From positions 1 through 64,000 of the forward strand of contig NZ_SISB01000001.1 in assembly GCF_004310295.1 (NCBI RefSeq): a DNA stretch of 64,000 nt, given 5' to 3'. The notes under the pieces are model-generated. The model saw only the letters and a program-made list of their open reading frames with translations. It did not search any database and was not told the origin of the DNA. Shown here in pieces: positions 57,186-64,000 of the stretch (position 1 is the stretch's first letter; each line of letters opens with the position of its first letter). A program made the translations under genes and the position numbers. The stretch is from Pseudomonas sp. BGI-2 (lineage in GTDB: Bacteria > Pseudomonadota > Gammaproteobacteria > Pseudomonadales > Pseudomonadaceae).

Positions 57186-60100
57186 TCAGAACTGCCAGTC
57201 GAGTGTCAGACCTACACCGTGGTCTTTCTCGTTGGAGCCCAGCAGTCCGTTGTAATCCAGGCTCACCCGCACATCCTGAGCCACCGCCAGACCCGCGCGC
57301 GCACCAATGACGGCGGCGTTTCGATCCAGGGACACGCTCTGCACGCTGAACCCGGTGTTGCCATTCACGAAGCCCAGATGATCTTCGGAACGGGTGTTGC
57401 TCAGGTTGTGCTGCCAGCCCAGGGTGCCTGACAGTTCCAGCTGCTGTTTATCCGACAGCGCAATGGCTTTGCTCGCCCGCACACCGAGGGTCGAGAGCAC
57501 GGCGTCACGGTTGTCTTCGCCACCTTTGAGCGCTGCGGCATCACCCTTCTCGGTGAAGCTGTCGCGGTTGAGGTGCACGTAAGCCAGGTTGGCGAACGGT
57601 TCCAGTGCCAGCGTTTGCAGGTCCAGGCGATACGCGGCTTCGGTGAACAGTTGAGCGGTGGTCGCATCGCGTTTGGATTTCTGTTTGCCGCTGACGTCTC
57701 CGAATTGCAGGTCACGTTTCACGTCGATGCGATGCCAGCTGTAATCGCCGCCGACGCTCAAGCGCAGTGCATCGATTTCATGGCCCAGGTAGGCACCCAA
57801 GTGGTAGCTGTCGACGGAGGCCGATGAATGCGTGCCATCGCCCATGCTCAACGAACTGTCGCTATATCCAGTAACGAAACCCAACCGCGTATCTTCAGCA
57901 ATCAGACCGTCAACACCGGCCAGTAAGCCGCCGATGGAGCTGTTGGAACTGGCGTTGTCATGCCCTCCATCGCTCTTGCCCCAGGCGCCAAGGACTTTGA
58001 CCCAAGCGTTGCTGCGGTCATCGGTCGGTGCCGCGGCATCGAACAGCTCACGCTCACGCAGACGTTCGCCAACAGCGTCGCGCAAGTAACGACTGTCGTT
58101 GATCAGCAACGTGCCGATCGCCGGATGAATCTCACCGGACAGTTGCTGGAACGCTTGTTGCGCGACGGCGGCGGTCGGTGAAAGCAGCAGGGTTTCATAG
58201 AGCGGATTGCCCGCGCCCAATTGCTCGGCGGCAGCCGCGACAGCGCGTTGGTTCGGGGTTTGGCCGACGCTGGCGAAGGATGCGGCGTTACGTTCTACCG
58301 CCAGTTGGATGCCATTGGCCGAGTAGTCGAGCGTGCCGCCGATGAACAGGTAGTCCGGCAGCACCGCACCGAAACGGCCTTCGATCCCGCCGGCCGCTTG
58401 CAGAATGTTGTATTGGTTGCCAAGCAGGGATTGCACTTCGCTGGTGGTCAGCAAGGTCGGGCTGTTTTCCAGGGACAGGCTGACGGTGGCGTCGTCGATC
58501 ACGGCTTTACCGCCCGCGATGATCTGGTCGCTGCTGGTTGGCGACAACTCTACGGCGTAAGTCGAGCCACGCTCGAAGGTCACGTCGCCCGCTACCTGCA
58601 GGGTGCCGATGGAATTGCCGGGCGCCACGGTGCCGCCGCTTTTCGCGGTCAATGCGCCGATGCGGCCGTTACCGCCGAGGATCCCGCCGTCGTTGACGGT
58701 GACAGCCGAGAGCAGCGAGCCATTGATGGCCAATCGGCCCTGATTGACCAGCGTCGGGCCAGCGTAGGTGTTGGCGCCGGTCAGCACCAGCGTGCCGACG
58801 CCCTGCTTGGTCAGGCCGCCATGGCCGGAGATGTCGTTGCGCCAGACGTCCAGTCCGCAATGCACATCGTTGCACACCCGTTCGGTCGGTTTGCCCGCGT
58901 CGATAATCGCGCCGATGCCCGGCAAGTCCGCCACAAACTGACTGGAACCGTAGGCCCCCTGGATGCGGAACTCCTCGGGAATGTCTTGCTCGGTGACAAA
59001 CATCCCCGGGCCATCGATGCCTTTGCGCAGGTTGATCATGCCCCAGCCGTACAGCGCGTCGACACCCGGTGCGCCCATGTCGGTGGCCGTGGTACGCAAC
59101 ACGCTGGCAACCTGGGCACCGGTCATGTACGGAAAGCGTTCCATCAACACCGCCACCGCACCCGCGACGTGCGGTGCTGCCATGGAGGTGCCGTTTTTGT
59201 TGGCGTAGCCGATGGTCATGTTATCGGCATTGGTGCCGCCGATCACCGCGCTGAAAATCTTGCTGCCCGGTGCCGACACGCAGAAACTCGCGGTGTAGCC
59301 GCAGCGCGACGAGAAGATGCTGATGTTGTAGAGGTCCGGGCTGTTGAGGTCCGGGTTCTTCTGCAAGGCCGCGACGGTCATCCAGTTCGGCGCGATTTCC
59401 GGGACGAAATAGCCCAGGCCGGCAATGGCGTCCGGGTTATTCAGGTTGTAGTCGTTGCCGGCAGCGAAGATCGTCACGATGCCGCTGCGAGCGGCCGCAA
59501 TCGCACCGTCATACGCGCCACCCTGGCGGGTGCCGAGGATGGGCTGGATCTGATTGAACTGCAGTCGCGCGTCCTGCACGGTGAAATGCGGATACGCCGG
59601 GTCGCGCCCGCCCAGATCGAAGCGATCGGTGATGCCGATGCCCCAACTGTTGTTGATGATCCGCGCACCGCTGGCGATCAACGCATCCCAACCGGCCTTG
59701 TACACCGCACCGTCGTTGCCGAGGATGATGCCGTCTTCAGGGCCCGGGTCGCCGTTGTCGGCGCTGATGATTTGCGCGTTGTACGCCACGCCGTGCATCG
59801 GGTTGCCGTCGCGGCTGCCTGCGGCAATCCCGCCGACGTGAGTGCCGTGGGAACCGAGCTTGCCGTCGTAGCCGACCGAGGGCGAACCGTCATACAAAAA
59901 CGCATCGCCGGCTTTGACCGGGATGTACGGGTCGGTGTATTCGCGGATACCGCTGGTGACCAGAGTCACCACTTTGTTGGCACCGGAAAATTCCGGGTGC
60001 TGGGCGTAAACCGGTTGATCGAAGATTCCCAGCTTCACGCCCTTGCCGCTGTAACCGGCAGCGTAGGCTTCCTGAGCGTTGATGGCGCCCAGGCCCCAGT

Positions 60101-60257
60101 CAGCGTTGAACTCAGCGCTGCGCCAACTGTTGGGGTCGCCTGCTCTGCCGTTTTCCACGTAGGGCGCTGCTTGTGCGGTACCTATTGAGGTTAATGCGCA
60201 GAGCAGAGCGCGGTTGAGGGTTTTCAAGGCGAATAGGTTGTTGTTCTTAACTTTCAT
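57186..60257 (-). CDS. Subtilisin-like autotransporter protease (second copy)
   Basis: A 1023-residue protein from the ATG at 60257 (MKVKNNNLFAL), with AAGGA ten bases upstream. Signal peptide to AQA; S8 protease triad Asp in GVKLGIFDQPV, His in GSHGTHVGGIAAG, Ser in NGTSMAAPHVAG; a PATR-type repeat stalk (GNSIGTLQVAGDVTFERGST) and a C-terminal autotransporter barrel ending GLTLDWQF. It should cross the outer membrane and release or display the protease. Very similar to the adjacent copy at 60333-63296, so a tandem duplication. Confidence 0.92.
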   Translation of the reverse strand: MKVKNNNLFALKTLNRALLCALTSIGTAQAAPYVENGRAGDPNSWRSAEFNADWGLGAINAQEAYAAGYSGKGVKLGIFDQPVYAQHPEFSGANKVVTLVTSGIREYTDPYIPVKAGDAFLYDGSPSVGYDGKLGSHGTHVGGIAAGSRDGNPMHGVAYNAQIISADNGDPGPEDGIILGNDGAVYKAGWDALIASGARIINNSWGIGITDRFDLGGRDPAYPHFTVQDARLQFNQIQPILGTRQGGAYDGAIAAARSGIVTIFAAGNDYNLNNPDAIAGLGYFVPEIAPNWMTVAALQKNPDLNSPDLYNISIFSSRCGYTASFCVSAPGSKIFSAVIGGTNADNMTIGYANKNGTSMAAPHVAGAVAVLMERFPYMTGAQVASVLRTTATDMGAPGVDALYGWGMINLRKGIDGPGMFVTEQDIPEEFRIQGAYGSSQFVADLPGIGAIIDAGKPTERVCNDVHCGLDVWRNDISGHGGLTKQGVGTLVLTGANTYAGPTLVNQGRLAINGSLLSAVTVNDGGILGGNGRIGALTAKSGGTVAPGNSIGTLQVAGDVTFERGSTYAVELSPTSSDQIIAGGKAVIDDATVSLSLENSPTLLTTSEVQSLLGNQYNILQAAGGIEGRFGAVLPDYLFIGGTLDYSANGIQLAVERNAASFASVGQTPNQRAVAAAAEQLGAGNPLYETLLLSPTAAVAQQAFQQLSGEIHPAIGTLLINDSRYLRDAVGERLRERELFDAAAPTDDRSNAWVKVLGAWGKSDGGHDNASSNSSIGGLLAGVDGLIAEDTRLGFVTGYSDSSLSMGDGTHSSASVDSYHLGAYLGHEIDALRLSVGGDYSWHRIDVKRDLQFGDVSGKQKSKRDATTAQLFTEAAYRLDLQTLALEPFANLAYVHLNRDSFTEKGDAAALKGGEDNRDAVLSTLGVRASKAIALSDKQQLELSGTLGWQHNLSNTRSEDHLGFVNGNTGFSVQSVSLDRNAAVIGARAGLAVAQDVRVSLDYNGLLGSNEKDHGVGLTLDWQF

Positions 60258-60332
60258 CCAGCGACCATCCTTAGTTGTCTTGCCAAAATCCCTGTGCCTT
60301 AAAAAGCACACTTCTATGTTGTGAAACACGCG

Positions 60333-63296
60333 TTAGAACTGCCAATTGAGGCTCAGCCCTACGCCATGGCTCTTCTCGCGGCTGGCCAGTTGGCCGGTGT
60401 AATCAAGGTTCAAGCGAATGTCGCGGCTCAGGGCCAGGCTGGCATGGGCGCCGACCAGCGCCGCATCACGCACCATGGGCGAACCCTCCACCGAGAACGC
60501 CGTGCTGCCGCTGGCAAACGCCAGGTGCTGTTCGGCATCGGTATTGCTCAGGTTGTGCTGCCAGCCGAGGCTACCGCTCAGGTCGAGTTGCTGCTGAGCG
60601 GACAGGTTCACGGTTTTCAATGCGCGCACACCCAACGTGCTGAGCACCGCGTCACGCGTGTCGCCGCTGCTTTTCAGTGCGGCGGCATCACCGTTCTCGG
60701 TGAAGCCTTCGGTGTCGAGGTGTACGTAGGCCAGGTTGGCGAAGGGTTCGAGCGCCAGCGGTTGCAGGTTCAGGCGATACGCCGCCTCGCCGAACACTTG
60801 AGTGGTGCCGGCATCAACCTTGGCCTTCTGCTTGGCGCTGACGTCGCCGTATTGCAGGTCACGCTTGACGTCGGCGCGATGCCAGCTGTAGGCACCGCCG
60901 GCACTCAGGCGCCAGGCGCCCAACTCGCGGCCGGCATAAGCGCCAAGGTGATAGCTGTCGACCTTGGCCGATGAATGCGTGCCCGAGCCCATGCTCACCG
61001 AACTGTCGCTGTAGCCGGTGACCAGGCCGATCCGGGTTTGCTCGTCGATCACGCCATCGACACCGGCGAGCAAGCCGCCAATCGAGGTGGTGTAACCGGC
61101 GGTGTCATGGCGGTCATCGGTCTTGCCCCAGGCACCCAGCGCCTTGATCCAGCCATTGTTTTGAGTGCCTTTGGCGTCAATCAGTCGCTCGCCGACCGCG
61201 TCACGCAGGTAACGACTGTCGTTGATCAGCACCGAGCCCAATGCAGGATAAATTTCCCCCGACAACTGCTGGAACGCTTGCTGCGCGGTACCCGCAGACG
61301 GCGACAGCAACAGGCTTTCGTAAACCGGATTACCCGCCCCAAGCCCTTCCACGGCGGAGGCGACGGCTCGCTGATTCGGCGTCTGGCCGACGCTGGCGAA
61401 GGTCGTGTCGTTGCGCTCCACACTCAGTTGAATGCCGGTGGCGGCGTAATCGAGGCTGCCGCCCATGAACAGATAATTGGGCAGCACCGCGCCGAACTGA
61501 CCTTGGATTCCGCCGGCCGCTTGCAGGATGTTGTATTGATGACCGAGCAGGCTTTGCACTTGTTGAGCGCTGAGCAAGGTCGGGCTGTTTTCCAGAAACA
61601 GGCTGACCGTCGCGCCGCTGACCGTGGCCGTGCCACCCGCGATGATCCGGTCGCTAGCGGTCGGCGACAGCTCCACCGCGTAGGTCGAGCCCGGCGCAAA
61701 CGTGACGTCGCCGCTGACCTGCAAGGTGCCAATGGAATTGCCGGGCGCAACCGTAGCGCCGCGGTTGGCCGTCAGAGCGCCGATTCGGCCCGACCCACCC
61801 AGCGTGCCGCTGTCATTCACGGTCACACTGGATGCCAACGAACCGTTGACCGACAGCAGTCCGCCATTCACCGCGGTCGAGCCGCGCCAGGTGTTGTCAC
61901 CGGTCAGCATCAACCGTCCGGCACCGGACTTGATCAAGCTGCCTTCGTAGATCCGGCTGGCGGCGGCTGAATCGCGAGCCATGCCGACGGCGTAATCCGT
62001 CTGATCCTGCTGGCTGGCACCGGCAGGCACACCGTTCTGCCAACCTTTAATGCTCAAGGTCTGTTGCCAGGCACTGCGTTCGGCCGCGTCTTCGCTCTGA
62101 CGCCGGATCAGCGCGTTGTCCGAGATGTCGTTGCTCCAGACATCGCTCTGCCCTGCCCCCAGATTGGCGTCGAAGCGCCCGAGCAATTGCCCCGGCCCAC
62201 GCATCGCCCGTTCGAGGTTGGCCACGCCCCAGCCGACGCGGGTATTCGGTGCCTGGGTGATTGAACCGTCGAGTTGGGTGGCAGTGGTCAGCAGGGTTTC
62301 GAGCGCCTGCTGGTTGGTCATGTACGGATAGCGTTCCATCACCAGCGCCAGGGCGCCGGTGGCATGCGGCGCGGACATGGACGTGCCGGACTTTATCGCA
62401 TAACCGCCGTCGGGAATGGTGCTGTCGATCTTCGCGCCGGGGGTGGTGATGCACCAATACTTGGCGATCCCGCACTGGTTGTACTTCTGCTGGTTGCTTT
62501 GATCCAGCCCCGACACCGCCAGCCAGTGACCTTCCAGGTCCGGCTGGAAATACGGCAAGGCCGAACGCACGCTGGCGTTGGGGTAACCGCTGTTGCCGGC
62601 GCTGAACACGTTAATCACGCCGCGCCGGGAAACGCCCGCCGCCTCGTCGAGCCAGGTGCCTTTGTTCCAGTGCTGCGCGTAAGCGGCGTGCAGATCGCCG
62701 AGGGTTCGGTAGCTGACATCCGGTGGCTGGCTGCCCCAACTGTTATTGATCGCCCGCACGCCAGCGTCGGCCAAGGCGTTATAGACCGCTTTGAAGTAGC
62801 GCGGATCGGGATGGGGGCCGAACAGAAAACTGTCGTTCTTGTTGGTGTTGCCGACGTAGACCTGCGCGTTGTACGCCACACCGTGCATGCCGGTGCCATC
62901 GCGGGAGGCGCCGATGGTGCCGGCGACGTGGGTGCCGTGGGAATCGTTGTTTGTGTTGAGGGTACCATCCACTTTGAACAGTGAACCGTCGACGTAACTG
63001 CCGCTGGCCAGCACCGCGTGGTAACGGTCGGTGGCGAATTCTGGATGGGCCGCATCGAAGCCTGAATCGAGCTCGCCTATTTTCACGCCTTTGCCAGTGA
63101 TGCCGGCGGCGTAGGCTTGGTCGGCCTGCATGCGGGCCAGTCCCCAGTCACGCTGGAATTCTGTGGTACGCCAACTGCCCGCATCACCCAGAGTGCCGGT
63201 TTCCTGATAAAGCGCCTGAGCCGAGCCGGGCACTACTGAAATCCAGAGCAACAACGTGCCGACCGACATCGGCTTGATCTGTACATCCATGTTCAT
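60333..63296 (-). CDS. Subtilisin-like autotransporter protease (first copy)
   Basis: A 987-residue paralogue of the downstream protease, from ATG 63296. The triad is present: Asp in GVKIGELDSGF, His in DSHGTHVAGTIGA, Ser in SGTSMSAPHATG. Stalk motif (GNSIGTLQVSGDVTFAPGST) and barrel end (GLSLNWQF) mirror its neighbour. In fluorescent pseudomonads such paired serine protease homologues follow aprDEF. It starts ~100 bp after the aprF stop. Confidence 0.92.
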   Translation of the reverse strand: MNMDVQIKPMSVGTLLLWISVVPGSAQALYQETGTLGDAGSWRTTEFQRDWGLARMQADQAYAAGITGKGVKIGELDSGFDAAHPEFATDRYHAVLASGSYVDGSLFKVDGTLNTNNDSHGTHVAGTIGASRDGTGMHGVAYNAQVYVGNTNKNDSFLFGPHPDPRYFKAVYNALADAGVRAINNSWGSQPPDVSYRTLGDLHAAYAQHWNKGTWLDEAAGVSRRGVINVFSAGNSGYPNASVRSALPYFQPDLEGHWLAVSGLDQSNQQKYNQCGIAKYWCITTPGAKIDSTIPDGGYAIKSGTSMSAPHATGALALVMERYPYMTNQQALETLLTTATQLDGSITQAPNTRVGWGVANLERAMRGPGQLLGRFDANLGAGQSDVWSNDISDNALIRRQSEDAAERSAWQQTLSIKGWQNGVPAGASQQDQTDYAVGMARDSAAASRIYEGSLIKSGAGRLMLTGDNTWRGSTAVNGGLLSVNGSLASSVTVNDSGTLGGSGRIGALTANRGATVAPGNSIGTLQVSGDVTFAPGSTYAVELSPTASDRIIAGGTATVSGATVSLFLENSPTLLSAQQVQSLLGHQYNILQAAGGIQGQFGAVLPNYLFMGGSLDYAATGIQLSVERNDTTFASVGQTPNQRAVASAVEGLGAGNPVYESLLLSPSAGTAQQAFQQLSGEIYPALGSVLINDSRYLRDAVGERLIDAKGTQNNGWIKALGAWGKTDDRHDTAGYTTSIGGLLAGVDGVIDEQTRIGLVTGYSDSSVSMGSGTHSSAKVDSYHLGAYAGRELGAWRLSAGGAYSWHRADVKRDLQYGDVSAKQKAKVDAGTTQVFGEAAYRLNLQPLALEPFANLAYVHLDTEGFTENGDAAALKSSGDTRDAVLSTLGVRALKTVNLSAQQQLDLSGSLGWQHNLSNTDAEQHLAFASGSTAFSVEGSPMVRDAALVGAHASLALSRDIRLNLDYTGQLASREKSHGVGLSLNWQF

Positions 63297-63395
63297 CACT
63301 TCTCGCTTTTTTGGCGTTTTTAGAATTCTGGTTGCCCATTAAGGGCCGCAATGAATCTGTAGCAGTTGGTAAAAATGTGGTGTTTCTTGAGGAAA

Positions 63396-64000
63396 TCATT
63401 GACTCCTTGGGCCCTGGCCGAATGCCTCATCCACCTTTGTCAGATCCTGCTCGCTCAAGGTCCCGGCGTAGTAATGCAACTTGGTCCAGGCCATCAGGTA
63501 GTCATACCTTGCCTGCGCCAGATCCCGGCGGGTGGTAAATAGTTGTTGTTCGGCATTCAACGCATCCAGGTTCACCCGCTCGCCACCCAAGATGCTTTGT
63601 TTGGTCGAGACCACCAGCGCTTCGGCCGATGTCAGGGCTTTCTGATAAGCCCGAAGTTTGTTCACACCCGACAGGCAGGCACTGAATTGCCGCCGCAACT
63701 CGATCAGGGTTTCCCGGGTCTTGCCATCCAGTTCGTACTCGGCCTGTTCCATGGTCCGGCTGGCCTGACGGGTCGACGCCGACACCCCGCCGCCGGCATA
63801 CAACGGCACGCTGACTTCAATGCCGATGGTGTTGGTGTCATAACGCTGGTTGTAGGTATTGCCGCTTTCCGATTCGTTCTGACGCACCGAAGCGTAGGCA
63901 CTGACTTTCGGCAGGTGCCCGGCGCGGTTGCGTTCGACTTCATAACGCGCAACTTCCACTGCCTGGCGCTGCGAGGCCAGGTTCGGGTTATTGGCCACGG
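63396..64000 (-). CDS. aprF: Type I secretion outer-membrane protein AprF, C-terminal part (cut by window end)
   Basis: About 200 C-terminal residues of a TolC-family channel; the gene continues past 64000. RQAVEVARYEVERNRAGHLP, VSVPLYAGGGVSASTRQA and ILGGERVNLDALNAEQQLFT are the typical inner helices and loops of TolC-like proteins in AprF/PrtF systems. It forms the outer-membrane conduit for lipases lacking signal peptides. Upstream aprD and aprE should lie just outside the window. Confidence 0.88.
   Translation of the reverse strand, partial: VANNPNLASQRQAVEVARYEVERNRAGHLPKVSAYASVRQNESESGNTYNQRYDTNTIGIEVSVPLYAGGGVSASTRQASRTMEQAEYELDGKTRETLIELRRQFSACLSGVNKLRAYQKALTSAEALVVSTKQSILGGERVNLDALNAEQQLFTTRRDLAQARYDYLMAWTKLHYYAGTLSEQDLTKVDEAFGQGPRSQ

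Overview
The window looks like the replication-terminus region of a Pseudomonas chromosome, most likely from the P. fluorescens group. The reasons are high-GC codon use, Pseudomonas-type REP/REPIN repeats between genes, the aprF - two autotransporter proteases - two family I.3 lipases arrangement at the right end, and a near-canonical 28-bp chromosome dimer resolution (dif) site at 116-143. Motifs of the FtsK-orienting (KOPS) type that I could spot all point left towards that site. The species was not determined, and no database search was possible.

Layout. 1-6.3 kb is terminus-proximal sequence with damage: a thymidylate-kinase-like P-loop gene, a DUF3300/DUF2950 pair carrying four frameshifts, remnants of an acyl-CoA synthetase and a quinone oxidoreductase, and an intact SulP transporter. 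6.3-10.6 kb has an LprI-MliC fusion, a CBS-domain protein and the assimilatory nitrite reductase nirBD, preceded by a sigma54-type promoter and a leader with two ANTAR-type hairpins and a terminator. 10.7-13.9 kb is a gamma-glutamylputrescine (puu-type) operon. 14-19 kb holds a patatin-like phospholipase whose 3' end is duplicated around a lower-GC unknown gene, a MaoC-like protein, an unknown protein, a PerM/AI-2E permease, and short remnants of a LuxR regulator and an OprD porin. 19.2-28.4 kb is a short-chain polyhydroxyalkanoate (PHB) cluster: phaR, phaP, a DUF3141 synthase-like protein, an AraC regulator, then phaB-phaA-phaC.

28.5-39 kb contains isochorismatase and OprD pseudogenes next to selC, and then a complete selenocysteine formate dehydrogenase module on the minus strand (fdnG with in-frame UGA, fdnH, fdnI, fdhE, selA, selB, selC). 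39.3-48.4 kb is a mix: a MalY/PatB-type lyase, a CPA-type antiporter behind a 15-codon overlapping leader ORF, a hemerythrin-like protein, small membrane proteins, a PAS-PAS hybrid histidine kinase, a frameshifted DJ-1/PfpI gene and a solitary zeta-toxin-like kinase. 48.5-52.4 kb is a two-gene repair operon (FAN1-type VRR-NUC nuclease and a Cas4-like-nuclease/XPD-type helicase). 53.5-64 kb is a secreted hydrolase operon reading leftwards: the end of aprF, two subtilisin-like autotransporters, a lidless family I.3 lipase and a full-length family I.3 lipase.

How the parts work together. PhaA and PhaB make (R)-3-hydroxybutyryl-CoA, PhaC polymerises it, PhaP coats the granule and PhaR senses it; two copies of a TGCAGTGCACAA sequence upstream of phaP are good PhaR operator candidates. 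SelA, SelB and tRNA-Sec sit with the only selenoprotein gene I see, so the module carries its own decoding machinery. The lipases lack N-terminal signal peptides and end in RTX repeats, so they need the type I exporter of which aprF is the outer-membrane part. I saw no CRISPR array, rRNA, insertion sequence or prophage. If a new system is here, the best candidates are the DUF3141 synthase-like protein with a histone-like tail inside the PHB cluster and the patatin / low-GC gene / orphan patatin-tail module.
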